This document shows, piece after piece, positions 23,671 through 34,700 of a stretch of 64,000 bases of DNA (positions are counted from its first letter, which is position 1; the number at the start of each line of letters is the position of its first letter). Under the pieces are notes generated by a model. That model had not been told where the DNA came from, made no database searches, and was given only the letters and a program-made list of their open reading frames with translations. The translations under genes and the position numbers were made by a program. This DNA is from Eutypella sp. D-1 (Eukaryota; Ascomycota; Sordariomycetes; Xylariales; Diatrypaceae), in NCBI GenBank assembly GCA_023313575.1, contig JAJTTP010000028.1, forward strand, positions 186,001 through 250,000, written 5' to 3'.

Positions 23671-24299
23671 AGTAGGCGTTCACTATCATGGTCCGGTTAA
23701 TACCAATACGTAACTCTTATTAACATCTCTAGGTTCGTGTTCTGACCACGCGGGACATTAGGTAGCTTTGCGCCGGCATATGTCGGGCTGTGTATATAAA
23801 GGCGGGTGCAATTAACACTATTCTAGCGAGTTAAACGTCGAGTGAAGGCGTTAGGCTCGCACTAGGTGTTTATGTCATTAGTGGCAGACGAGTTAGCCTT
23901 ATGGTATTTACACTTGCGACCGACGCTTAGTGTTAGACGACCCAGGCCGGTCAACGGCATCGTCCGCGACCGAGGAATTACGTGAACACTTGCGTCGATA
24001 AGCAGCGTCTCCAGCGACGAGATTTGCTATAACCACTATGAGCAAGGCTAAGGAAGTCGCAGACTATCTTCTTGCTGTCCCAACACTGTTTACCTCTCAT
24101 AATGAAATCTCTATCGAGAGACTAAGTCTTATATTCCTCTAACTGGCTATTAGGGGGCGGGGTATAGATAGAACTGTCTGCTTAGGCAATGCGCTATCGG
24201 GCGAGATTTACTAGATAAATTGTGTGATTCTGGATTCCAACACGGCCATATGCGTCGTGGCAGCTTAGGTCGAGGTCTCTATAGCAGTCCTTCCACACT

Positions 24300-24335
24300 G
24301 TCAAGTACTACAACAACAACGACAACGACAACGAT
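24300..24335 (+). repeat. CAACAA/GACAAC microsatellite
   Basis: Short imperfect trinucleotide run (ACAACAACAACGACAACGACAACG) just upstream of the solo LTR. No gene assigned. Confidence 0.5.
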
Positions 24336-24483
24336 GTCATTCTTAACCTTTACGATGGCACTGTCTGAGGTTATACGGAGGGAGATGCTCTTTTATATAC
24401 CTAATGTTACCTTTCTGTCCGATATTGCCCTTTTCCCTTTTCGTCCGATGTCTGGATGATCTTCCACCTGCCTAACCGTGAGG

Positions 24484-24699
24484 TGTCACGTGACAAAAGG
24501 ATAGGGGCGCTAACAACGCCCTCTGCCCTGTTATAAAGGCTACGATAGACTAGAATTATCTATAAGTAGGGGGTTTCGCCCCCTGCGGTTCTAGTAAAGG
24601 ACCAGAGTTGAATAACTATTCGACCTCTACCTACATTACAGGGTCCTCACAGTGACTCTCTAGCTACTATCTTTCACTCTGCGCCCAAAACCTCTAACA
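24484..24699 (+). repeat. Solo LTR (family A) with 5-bp target duplication TGAGG
   Basis: This 216-bp repeat begins TGTCACGTGAC and ends CTCTAACA. It is flanked on both sides by TGAGG (24,479-24,483 and 24,700-24,704), a perfect target-site duplication. It contains TATA-like sequence and the hairpin GGGGGTTTCGCCCCC. A second copy lies at 48,721-48,922 and shares the start, the hairpin, the AGAGTT-AATAACT-TTCGA block and the end. No internal retroelement sequence is attached, so it arose by LTR-LTR recombination. Confidence 0.85.
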
Positions 24700-24969
24700 T
24701 GAGGTGATATCGATGCGCAGACCCTTTAAGGTGGTAAAATCAGGCGGTCCCAATCCACTCGCCCCGATACGGTTGACAATAAAGGGCTTTTATTCGGACA
24801 TCAAACCGTTTATAAGCTGACATATCGGCCCGTGCATTCGGGATAGTTCGTCTGCAACTCTGATCACCGGGCTTATAATGCAGCCACCGCAGCCACTATG
24901 GCACCTTAGCCCTTTATAAAGTCATAACATCACTTTGTGCGTTAGAACGAAACGGGCCGTGTCTTGTTG

Positions 24970-27208
24970 CTATACTATTGTAATAACATATCCTGTGCCA
25001 ATGCCACCTATGTGTTTGGCGATCCCACTAGATGCTCTCTCCGCAATTTCAGCACCCGATTGATTAAGAATCTCTTTAAATCTCGTGTAGTCTCCTCTCG
25101 TGATTGGCATTGCCGAGGATCCGACAGCATCTTCTTTGGACTCGTATTTTTGTTCTCCATGAAACTGGAATGAGCCAACCCTCCTGAATTCACCCTTTTT
25201 AGAACCGTACTCCTGCAGTAATATTCCGCAATATGCTATGCCAAACCACTCTCCGACTCCATAGCCCACACCGCCAGCCCTCAAGGGTACTAGATAAACT
25301 TTATCCCCAACGCCTGGTTGTTCGTCCGTGTAGTCTCGCTCGACGATGAAAGGTGCTTCTTCCCACTCGTCCATACCTATCATTAGCTTGATTTCGTACG
25401 AGTTCGGATTCCAGGATCTCAATGGTTCCGGACGGTCAATCGCGTAGCCTATCCCCATCGTGGAGCAAGCAAGCTTGATCCAACCACCCTGTACATGGCC
25501 GAAAGGGTCTTCTCCGCAAAGCTTTACGTTCGTATCAAGAACCTGGACAAGCTCTTCTTTGAAATATCCTCCTGGAAGCTTTATCGGACCATCCAGAGAT
25601 GTCCAGCACCAGCTCGGAGCGCGATAAGCAGTCCGCGTGGTTCGACCAACGGTCCGCCAGCATAGTTGGAAATCAAGGCCTTCCCTCCACATGCCGGCAA
25701 TATAATCATCAGGATTTTCGTCGGCGGCTTGACGAGCCATGCCAGAAAGCGCTGGTAATTTGTCACTGGCATATGTTAAAGAGGCCCTGGAATACAGCTC
25801 CATTATAGTACTCCAATGTTCTCTCAGTCTGTCCTCGCCTCGAGAGACAATGGACATTATTAGGGGGTCTTGAAAGCCGTCAGGGAGAAATTCCGAAGCG
25901 ATTGTCGTTCGACATTCCCAGACCACACCTCGATCGCCAATATACATTGTACGAGGTGAAAGAACCTTCTCTTGGACCGTCCAAGCGCGAGTTCCCAAGT
26001 GGGATGTCGTAGCCATATCATATTCAAATTGGCCCTTGTGAAAGTTCCGCAATTCGGGCTTGCCATCGACGGTGACTCTGGTTTGAACTCCGCCGATAAC
26101 GCTTGGCGCCTTCAAAAAGCAACCTTGACTACCATCAACAGCTGATGTCGCAGCTATATTCAGCGTTGATCGGCCGTATACGACACTCATACGACCTGAT
26201 TCTCTCGTCCAATCGGCCTCGTCCTCTTGTATAATGCACAAGGAGTCTATCCAAATGAAGTCGATATTCAGTCTCCGGCTGATTGAGATAGCATCCTGAA
26301 ACGTCTTTTGAAGTTGGCCAAAGGGGATCTGTTGAAGAAATTGTTGGTAGGTGGCATGGGTCAGCTTGAGGAATGGTTTAGTGCCCCAAGCATGGCTGAG
26401 AGTGCTATACTGCCCCTTGTTGCGCCCCGCAGTCTCCACTAGCCGCACTTCGTCATTCGCAATAGATAGCAGTCTATTAGGGCCCTCATCGCCTTCTTTG
26501 TGTTGGCAGAACTTGTGGTTGTCGATGCAGTCCTTTAGCCAGACTTGAGCAATATCAAAGATATCTTCTGACTGGCCGTGGCGGCTTTCTAAAAACGTAT
26601 CAGTATACGTCCAATTTGATAGTTTATAATTCTTTCCTACCATCAATCTCAAGTGCATGCGAGAAAAACCTCTGCATGGCAGCGCCAGGGCTATTGTTAT
26701 CCCTTGACACTTGACCAGGATAGTTGAGCCACAGTATTCTAGAGCCAAAGGCCCATTTTTGAATCGTCAATGAGCATGCATCATCTTTCCCGAGTCGCTT
26801 TATGGTTACCTCAATCTTGCGAAAGATATCCAGGTAAGATACGTCTGTCAGAACTTGGATCAAGTACTTGCAGAATTTGCACCCTTTGCGAGCCGCGGCC
26901 TCCAGCCCATTAGTGTGACATCGCCTCCTGACAGTATACTCCCAAGTTTTCTTGAGGTCTGGCCAATGGTCAAAGAGATCTTGACATTCGGTACAAAACC
27001 CCTGTGAGACAACGATGTTGGACATTCTCTCACGAACGTCGTTTTCAATTGCTTCAGTATCGAGTTCCATAGTTTTAAGGCCTTTGAATACGCTCTCATC
27101 TTTCGAAGTGTTGCCACTCCACAAAGCTGTGTAATCACTGTACCATTGTTCCAAAGCTTGAACACTAGGCATTTCGGTCCTCTGGTGGTGAAAATCGATC
27201 TTGTTCAT
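24970..27208 (-). CDS. HET-domain (heterokaryon incompatibility) protein
   Basis: Two exons, 27208-26641 and 26588-24970, give 728 residues. The intron 26640-26589 (52 nt, GTAGGA..TTTTTAG, branch-like ACTGAT) restores the reading as LEID-ESRHGQ. The N-terminus has two CxxC pairs (GFCTECQ, CKFCKYL). The HET core starts at about residue 249 with YSTLSHAWG. It continues through DAISISRRLNIDFIWIDSLC and SVVYGRSTLNIAAT to RAWTVQEKVLSPRTMY, which are the three classical HET blocks. HET proteins trigger cell death in fungal non-self recognition, with the HET domain as the death effector; that is family knowledge. No C-terminal repeat sensor is visible, so it may act downstream of another sensor. The frame is open throughout, unlike its left flank. 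Confidence 0.85.
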
Positions 27209-27969
27209 GTTGAATCTATTCGAGATGTGGTGTTGAAGTAGGTAATAAATTTATCATAGGGTGTTTTAGATTTATTCCATGACGGGAAGACGATTTCTAA
27301 GTGACTAATAGCATCCCGGTCTCCAATGAGATAGACCCCTTGGTTTATAACATTTAGCATAGTTGAGATGAAATAAATAAGCCTCAGAATACATTGCCAC
27401 GTCACAAAATTCGTGGGGGATATTGCATCCGGATATTGCCGAATGTATGCGAGGTAATGAGCTTATTCGCATGGGGCTAAAGCAGCGAATCGCTAACGGC
27501 ATAACTACAGCCAGAGCCCCCTCAGATGAGATAAGCACTAATTAATATATCCATGGCTCGGAGTTATGTCAATATTAGACCGCATACAAGTTGAATAGCC
27601 CTATGATGATCCCGAGGTCATCTCATCCATAGATACCTACCTACCTGCCAGCCTGAAAGTCTCGCTGTGTCGTCGAAAAGGCCTTAAAGCGAACCCGAAG
27701 GCCCCACTGGTGCTTGCGCCGGCGCCGGCCTGGGCGCACGCCTGGACGGCCTTTGGTTTACTGTACGGGGGGTTACTCATCCTCCGTAGTGAAATCTGGA
27801 TTCTCCAATTCATGATCGTGTGTATTCCTTTTTAATAATCGGCGCGCACTCGGCAGGTTTGATTTTCTCCTTCACGCCCAATATCGCGAAGGCAAAGCGG
27901 CCCGTAACAGGCCTTTAGAAACTCTTATAGCGCAAGTCGTGGATTGACCCTATGTCTGCCGAGGGGAAG
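27209..27969. other. Intergenic region upstream of the HET gene
   Basis: No gene recognised. The proximal 300 bases probably contain the reverse-strand HET promoter. A GC-rich palindromic patch, CTTGCGCCGGCGCCGGCCTGG, is at about 27,712-27,732. Further right the sequence runs into the dead ABC transporter. Confidence 0.35.
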
Positions 27970-28580
27970 AGATTTTATAAAACCGAAGGTGGTATTGAAT
28001 TCAGCAATGTGAGCTTTGCGCACCTTATGCGACCGCAGCGTTAAGTGTTGGAGAACACCTCGTTTTATACCGCGGCCGGGTCGAGTGTCGCCTTCATCAG
28101 CCACACAGGTGGCGGGGAGAGCGCCGTCATGCCGTTGCTCGCGCGCTTTTACAATGCCAATAGCGGAACCATCCTGCTTAACGGTGAACCTATCAAGTCG
28201 CTTAACATATGAAGTTACCGCAGCTGCATCGGACTTGTAAACCAGGGACCGGCATTGCTACAAAGCTGAAAGGACCAGAGGTCGCTTAGGATGAGCCTGC
28301 TGACCGAATACAGCGATGGAGACGGGGTACCTGACTCGAAACCCGAAGAAGCTTGCAGACAAGTGAACGTATTCGATTTTATACCTTCATTGTCATACGT
28401 ATCCGTCACAACCCGGAAATCACTTACAAGCATATAAACTTGAATCTTGACGATAGCCAGCTGTGGCGACCAGCTGAGCGGCCGGCAACGGCAGCGGCTG
28501 GGGCTGGCTCGGGCGCTAGCCAAGAACCCGGCAATCCTCGTCCTAGACGAGGCCGTACGCCAATACCCGCCTAACAGCCC
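27970..28580 (+). pseudogene. ABC transporter (ABCB/MDR type) nucleotide-binding domain pseudogene
   Basis: Forward reading reproduces an ABCB nucleotide-binding domain: IEFSNVSFAH, FISHTGGGESAVMPLLARF (a Walker A in which the GKS/T lysine is now Glu), YNANSGTILLNGEPIKSL, CIGLVNQGPALLQS (Q-loop region), then near 28,470-28,550 [18 protein letters not shown] and ILVLDEA (signature and Walker B). Stops at 28,042 (expected Gln) and 28,210 (expected Arg) are one C-to-T change from CAA and CGA. About 120 bases between Q-loop and signature are scrambled. No transmembrane part was found, so this is an isolated dead domain of a multidrug-type exporter. Confidence 0.7.
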
Positions 28581-28982
28581 CTTGCCCTAAAAGCAGCGAC
28601 AGCCCCCACAAGGTACGTTTCCTAACTTTGAAAGTTATGACGCATCAGAGGCTACCAGCTCCGATCGTCGGTAGAAAACTTTCGTACAAATGAACCAAGT
28701 AATTCAGGCGAGGGTGTGTCCCACAAAAACCTCACCTAGGTATTTCTGATTCTGGAAGTGAATTAACTCCTCCTTTTCCTTTCTTCGGTACTTGACCAGT
28801 TAGTTACTATTCTACTGCATGGCGTTTCTCTAGATCGCACAACTAACAACATTCGCCCCCAGTCAGACAGTTCGAAGGTTTAAGCAGTTTGGTGTACACA
28901 CAAACCCAATCGTGACATCTCCGGCCTAGTCCAATCAAAGACGTCAATAGCTAGAGCCTCCTTGAATGCTCATATTGGCAGC
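28581..28982. other. Promoter region of the homocitrate-synthase-like gene
   Basis: No coding sequence recognised. It contains pyrimidine-rich CTCCTTTTCCTTTCTTC at about 28,770-28,786. It separates the dead ABC domain from the start codon at 28983. Confidence 0.3.
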
Positions 28983-30568
28983 ATGGCGCCCCCGATCACT
29001 CATCATACAAGCCACACCATGGGCAATGGTGCTAGCAGCAGCAACAGCGGCAGCTATGGAGGCGGCTCTTCTTCTATTACCCACCATACGAGCCATACCA
29101 TGGCCAATGGTGCCAGCAGCAGCAACGTTGGTGCCCATCGTGGTGGAGGCGGCGTTTCCAGTTGCGATGGTACGGGTAAACCCTCCTAGGCCCAATTAAC
29201 CTCTTGCCTCCAGCTTGAGCTCACTATTTGGCATATTATAGGAAACGATCAAGCTCATCTCGTGGAGACCTCCCTAATGGACCCTGCCGTCCATTTGTGC
29301 GACTTAACTACCAATACCAAATTCCGTGAGCTTGTCGAATCTGGCCAAGCTGACGGTGCTGCTTCGGCCGACGTCTCATCCCCGAGCTCTTCCATGGGCG
29401 ACATGGATGATTCCGACACCGCTACTATCGCTAGTGGGATCACTCCCATGGGCAGGTCTGTTAACCTCGCCAACTTCAACATCATTGATAGCACCCTGCG
29501 CGAGGGCGAGCAATTCGCCACAGCCTTCTTCGACACGGCGCAGAAGATGAAAATCGCTCAGGCGCTGGATGAGTTCGGAGTGGACTACGTAAGACTTACC
29601 TACATCAACCACAGACGCGGTGATACGCCTTGAAGTCTATTTATGTTGTGGCCATGCCATCCTGTCTGGTCTTGTCTGATTTTCTATTATCACTAGATCG
29701 AGGTAACGTCGCCGGCTGCTTCACCGCAGTCGAGAGCCGACTGCGAGGCCATCTGCAAGATGGGTCTGAAGGCCAAGGTAACCAACCACCCTGTCTTGGG
29801 CTATCCCGACTTCCTGTCTTCGCTCCCTGTTGCGGTTCTTGCTAACTGTAAGCCAGGTACTGTGCCACATTCGATGCAACATGGACGACGCGAAGATCGC
29901 CGTTCAGACCGGCGTCGATGGAATGTACGTGCACTTCTTCTGTCCCGCCCCAATCTATGCCATTGCGACTGATTACTCCTCGATGTAGAAACATGTGCAT
30001 TGGAACTTCTCAGAAGCTCATGGAGCACTCCCACGGAAAGGACATGGCCTACATCACTGCCAAGGCCAAAGAGGTCATCGAATACGTGAAGTCGAATAAC
30101 GTGGAGATCCGTTTCTCTGGCGAGGACTCCTTTCGCTCCGACTTCTCCGAGATTGTGAAGCTGTACTCTCTCATTGACAGTCTGGGCGCCGACCGCGTGG
30201 GCATTGCTGATACCGTGGGCGGCGCCACGCCTATGGAGGTCTTCGAGAAGATCGACGCCCTCCGCAAAGTCGTCTCGTGTGATATCGAGACACACTTTCA
30301 CAACGACACGGGATGTGCCATTGCCAACGCCTACATTGCTCTCGAAGCCGGAGCTACCCACATTGACACCACGGTGCTGGGTATTGGCGAACGCAACGGC
30401 ATCACCCCTCTTGGCGGTCTCATGGCTTGTCTCATGCCCACGGACCGCAGCTTTATCCTGAACAAATACAAGCTTGAGAAACTTAGCTACCTCGAAGAGC
30501 TGGTGGCAGAATTTGTTTCGGTGGAAATCCCGTTCAACAATTTCGTGCTGTCCCAGAAATGTGACTGA
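28983..30568 (+). CDS. Homocitrate synthase-like protein, C-terminally truncated paralogue
   Basis: Five exons: 28983-29169, 29242-29588, 29697-29777, 29857-29924, 29989-30568 (420 residues). All four introns are GT..AG and phases agree. The alpha-isopropylmalate/homocitrate synthase barrel is clear: [18 protein letters not shown] (residue ~145), [61 protein letters not shown] (metal His-x-His, ~330) and [15 protein letters not shown]. Homocitrate synthase condenses acetyl-CoA with 2-oxoglutarate, the first step of fungal lysine synthesis. Two oddities: an extended N-terminus with a tandem repeat ([15 protein letters not shown] twice), and an end at [12 protein letters not shown], without the roughly 85-residue C-terminal subdomain (THKAGIH.. 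region) normally needed for activity. It is probably a non-essential paralogue and may be inactive or specialised. Confidence 0.8.
28993..29130 (+). repeat. Tandem duplication in the first exon
   Basis: Two degenerate ~84-base units encode [16 protein letters not shown] and [16 protein letters not shown], joined by a Ser/Gly-rich linker. The unit lies in the non-conserved N-terminus of the homocitrate-synthase-like protein. Confidence 0.7.
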
Positions 30569-31009
30569 ACGCCATGCCATGCAAGACGGGGTGAGCTAGG
30601 TGATAAAAAGGAGAGGATGGCGATACATGGATCTGCCATCGGCCACTCATTTACTATGCGATTACTTTGCTCAGACTGCTTTGGAAGGGGCTTTTCCCCT
30701 CAGAGATCAACACTCATTTAGTATGTGGGCACGAAATATGATGGAAAAAGGGGCAAATGGGTCTACGTTCCCAAAAATTGAGATCTCATATAAGTTTTAC
30801 GTAGTAATTCTATTCTGCCTCCTGCTCCCATCACATAAGCGCGGCTAGTATAGGTTTAAGAGTTATTAAGATCCGGAGTGAAGGGTCTTCCACAGACGAC
30901 GACAAGGTGATAGCTACGTACCATGGACAAATAAAGTGATTATAAGCGTTAAACTGTAAATTGACCGGTAACGCGGACAACAATCTAACGGAGTGTTTTA
31001 ACAAAGCGG
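30569..31009. other. Intergenic, no gene recognised
   Basis: Contains a short forward ORF at 30600-30848 without protein-like texture. Nothing else is recognisable before the transposon relic. Confidence 0.35.
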
Positions 31010-31110
31010 ATAAGGAAATGGTACTTTGGGGTAAGGTGGACCACCCATCCACGAACCAACCCATCTGCGAGCCATCCATTTTTGAAACTATCCCAAACGC
31101 CGCCACCACC
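31010..31110 (-). repeat. Possible terminal region of a pogo-type transposon
   Basis: The sequence GGTGGACCACCCATCCACG, followed by AACCAACCCATCTGCGAGCC, resembles the compound GG-CC-rich inverted ends of Aspergillus mariner/pogo elements. It lies directly 3' of the transposase C-terminal fragment. The matching opposite end was not found. Confidence 0.3.
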
Positions 31111-31114
31111 TTTA

Positions 31115-31450
31115 TCACTTAATATCTTTATCATTACTGCTTCTATCGTTACTAGACTCAATGGGAATGACCTTAATATAACTGTGGGCGTCCTCGTCGC
31201 TGCTTGAAGCCCCGTTCTCCGATCCCGCCGCCGTCGCCGGCCCGGGCCCGGGTGGAGCCTCGGGCGGCCGGAGTCCCATCTCGTCTTTGACTTCTCGGAC
31301 CCGTTTTAAGGTAACAAAGGCCTCGTTAGGGTCTTGAACGATGCGTTTACGCTTCTTTGGCTTTGAGTTCTCGAGGGCAGCCGTTATCTGCTCTGCGTGA
31401 AGCTTAGCGGCTGCGATCTGGCAGTTCAAAACGTTAAGGGCCTTGCCCAT
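31115..31450 (-). pseudogene. C-terminal fragment of a pogo/Fot1-type transposase
   Basis: The 111-codon reverse ORF resembles the tail of fungal Tc1/mariner pogo-clade transposases: LNCQIAAAKLHAEQITAALE, then a basic KPKKRKRIVQDPNEAFVTL motif followed by RVREVKDEMG. The rest is an acidic, Pro/Ser-rich tail. The N-terminal HTH and the DDD catalytic core are absent, because upstream sequence (31,450-31,730) does not continue the protein. It is therefore a 3'-end relic, not an independent gene. Confidence 0.55.
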
Positions 31451-31735
31451 TTTTTAGAACAACATTCGCGCCGTGGGTTCTAGCCACTTTCTGTCAACCG
31501 TGCGTAGTTCAAATTCTAAAGTACGAAGATGGCGGGACGATTTGGGCGTAGGGAAGTGGATTGACGACTTTATCTTGTGGAAACGCCATCGCGAGGTTAG
31601 GCTTGGTACTAAGATCCCGCACCGTAGATAATATCAGATAGATCATCCCTCTCTAGATGATTATTTTAGGCCATACACAGTATTTGGTGTGACTTGCGTA
31701 CGCTCTATAGCCACCCCGTCACAACCAGTTGCTCC

Positions 31736-34700
31736 TTATATCTGATAACCATGATCCTGAAACAGCTTAACAACATCCGTGCGTTTATACTTCGTGGCCA
31801 GCTGCATTGCCGTCTGTCCCTTATTATCTACCGCATCCGGGTTAAGTTTACCCGTCTCAAGCAGCAGCTTAACAACAGATTCCCATCCCTTGTCAGCAGC
31901 AATATGCAATAGCGTCTGTCCTCTAGTTTCTCGCACATCGACGTGAACATAGCCACTCTTGACCAATAGCTCAACCACACCTTTATACCCATATTCTGCC
32001 GCCCTTTTAAGTGTGCCAGCAGACCTGGAATCACGGCCCAGGTCAGCTTTGCCACTTTCAAGCAATAATTTAAGCACACCTTCACGCCTCGTTTCTGCCG
32101 CCCTCCTGAGTGCTTGAGAAACTTCTGGCAAAATGTCACCGTCCAGGCTAACTTTGCCACTTTCAAGCAACAGTTTCACCACACCTTCATGCCCCTCACC
32201 CACCGCTTTAATGAGTCCCTTCTTAAAAGCTTCTGACCAAGCGTCACCGTCCAGGTCAAGCCTGCCACTTTCAAGCAATAGTTTAACCACACCTTCATGC
32301 CCATTTCCTGCCGCCTTTTCGACTGCGCGAGGAGGCCAAGTGTCATCGTCCAGGTCAACTGTGCCGCTTTCAAGCAATAGTTGAACCGTAGTTTCTTGCC
32401 CCTCTTCTGCCGCACCAGAGATTGCCTCGTTAGGAGCTTCTGACCGAGGGCTACTGTCCAGATCAAACTTGCCAGTTTCGAGCAATAGTCTTACCACGGC
32501 TGCATGACCGTAGCCCGCCGCCAATTGCAGTGGGCCATTTTCGGAAAAAGATGCCCTGATCAGATCAACTTTGCCAGTGTCAAGCACTTGTTTAACTACA
32601 GTTTCATGCCCATATCTTGCCGCTATTGAGAGTGGCCCATACCCTATGCCAGTTTCGCGGTGTAAATCGCACTTACTACTCGAAACTAGTAGATGGGAAA
32701 TTGCCACGTGGCCCTCTTTAATAGCTATATGTAACGGCGTTCGTCCATCGTGATTTGTGGAGTTGATATCGACCCTGTCATTCTCCAGAAGCAGCCGGAC
32801 GACAGCCTCATGCCCGTAATATATGGCGAACATCATGGGTGTAAATCCATGATTATCTCCGGTGTCTGGGAAAGCGCCTCCTCTTATCAATTCCTTTGTA
32901 GCTTCAACCATCCCGTTTTCTGCAGCATAAGATATTGCCGTTCGTGAGTCCATGTCTTTGAAATCTGGCTCAGTGGCTGATTCGAGTAAGGCACGTATTA
33001 CCTCTGTCCAACCATTCTTTGCTGCCCAGATAAGGGTGTCTCCCTTTGCTTTGCGACTCATTGTGGAGGTTCTTCGTGTTAGACGTAACAAAGTCGTTGT
33101 TAAGTCATATCTCGCGTAGTCATCTTCTGTGTCGTCATCTGTGTCGTCATCTTCTGTGTTGTCGTCTTCGTTGTCAAAATATCTCCGAATTGTGTCGTAT
33201 CGATCTATAACTTCACAACAAGCCTCCGATAGCAATTCTTTCTGGCCGAGGAGCCAGCTGATCCCATTCGATCCGAAATTTCTCGCGGTCTCATCCATAA
33301 GTGCCCATCGGTAAAGCTCCCCTAGAGCAATAGTGGCCCGGCTAGTACGGTCCTCCACAAGCTCTTCTCCGCCCTGGGATTCCGAATTTCTGCAGATTTC
33401 CCATGCCCATTTGAGCACCAATTCTGCGTCTTTCCATTCCTTACGTTTCCGATGCTCTTTTGCTGTATTACTAGCAGCTTCTAAGCAGGATTTTGCAGAA
33501 GGAAGCTGGAGCCGAGCGATGACCGAAGGTAGAATACACAAGAGAGCCTCTGTTCTCGAACCCAGTCTACTTTCGGTGAAGGATTTGGTGAGCTCTGCCA
33601 CGAAGCTATTGTCTAAGCGAAACCCTCGGCGATCCTGTTCGATAACGATATCGCCGAGCTCTTGGGCATACCCCGAATCCAGAATAGCTTTGATGAAGTA
33701 CCCGAAAATTTCATGAGCGCAGGAAGATAGGAGGCTGCAGTCTGTGTCGGCCGAGAAGATTCTGATTGGTTTGGTCATCGGTTGAGAACCTTGGGCCTGT
33801 CCCAATTCCATGTTGTGCCAACCGAAGAAGCGGGCTGCTGTTGCAAGGTGCCGTGGGCCTAGATCATTACTCAGGCGGGTTTTAAGGAGTGCGTAATCAA
33901 ATCCGGATGACTGTCCAAGTGCACTGAGATTGTATTTATATGTGTGTGTACCCGGCTTGGATTGATTATGTATGAAGACATCGGCGGGTCTGCCACCTTC
34001 GGTCTCAAGGCCAAGGGTGCTTTCCTGTAAACCTGGGTTCGCATCGCCTAGCCATACCCTTATACTCTCAACATATTCGGCTGTCGATACAATACGCCGT
34101 GTTGCGATTTCGGTGGCTCGGGATCTCGTTAGATGACTGTATGTGTCTTGGGTTTCCATCGTAGGGTCTGATATCAACGACCAAACCCACAGCCCCAGGA
34201 GCGCCTCTAGCTCTAGTGGGTTTTCGAGTTGCCAAGGATATCCGACTGTGCGGCGGAACTTCAAGTGCACGGCGTGTTGCCTTTGCGTCGGCGTGGCATA
34301 CTCGGGATCTTTCGATGAGGGTTCGCGTGCCACTGTTATGGAGGACACAGAGCAATTAATTTCCCACCAAAGGGACTCCTCTTCTGCCCCCTTTTTCGTC
34401 CAAGAATTGTTTGAGTATATGGTATTGATAGCAGACACGATGCTGGCAGCAAGCTTCTGAGCCTCAAGCCTGACCTTGACCATCTCCATGCTGAAATTTC
34501 TTGCTGAAGCCACTTGCCCCGGAGAGCCTTTCAGTGATTCTGTAAGATCTGCGAGTCGAGCTCGATAAGCTAATAGTTTGGTAGCAGCATTAGCAGTCCA
34601 ACCACTTGGTGAAGGTACCTCTCGCTTGAGGCTGTTATTCGGTACGCCACAGAATGTCCAGTAGTACCGTCGTTCAAGCGACGAACCTGATGGATTTGTT

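Noticed and set aside
29801..30580. 259-codon reverse ORF
   Set aside because: Antisense shadow of the homocitrate-synthase exons; the forward strand carries all motifs.
32000..32500. Forward and reverse ORFs within the ankyrin region as separate genes
   Set aside because: Shadows of the ankyrin frame; their repeats mirror the coding repeats.
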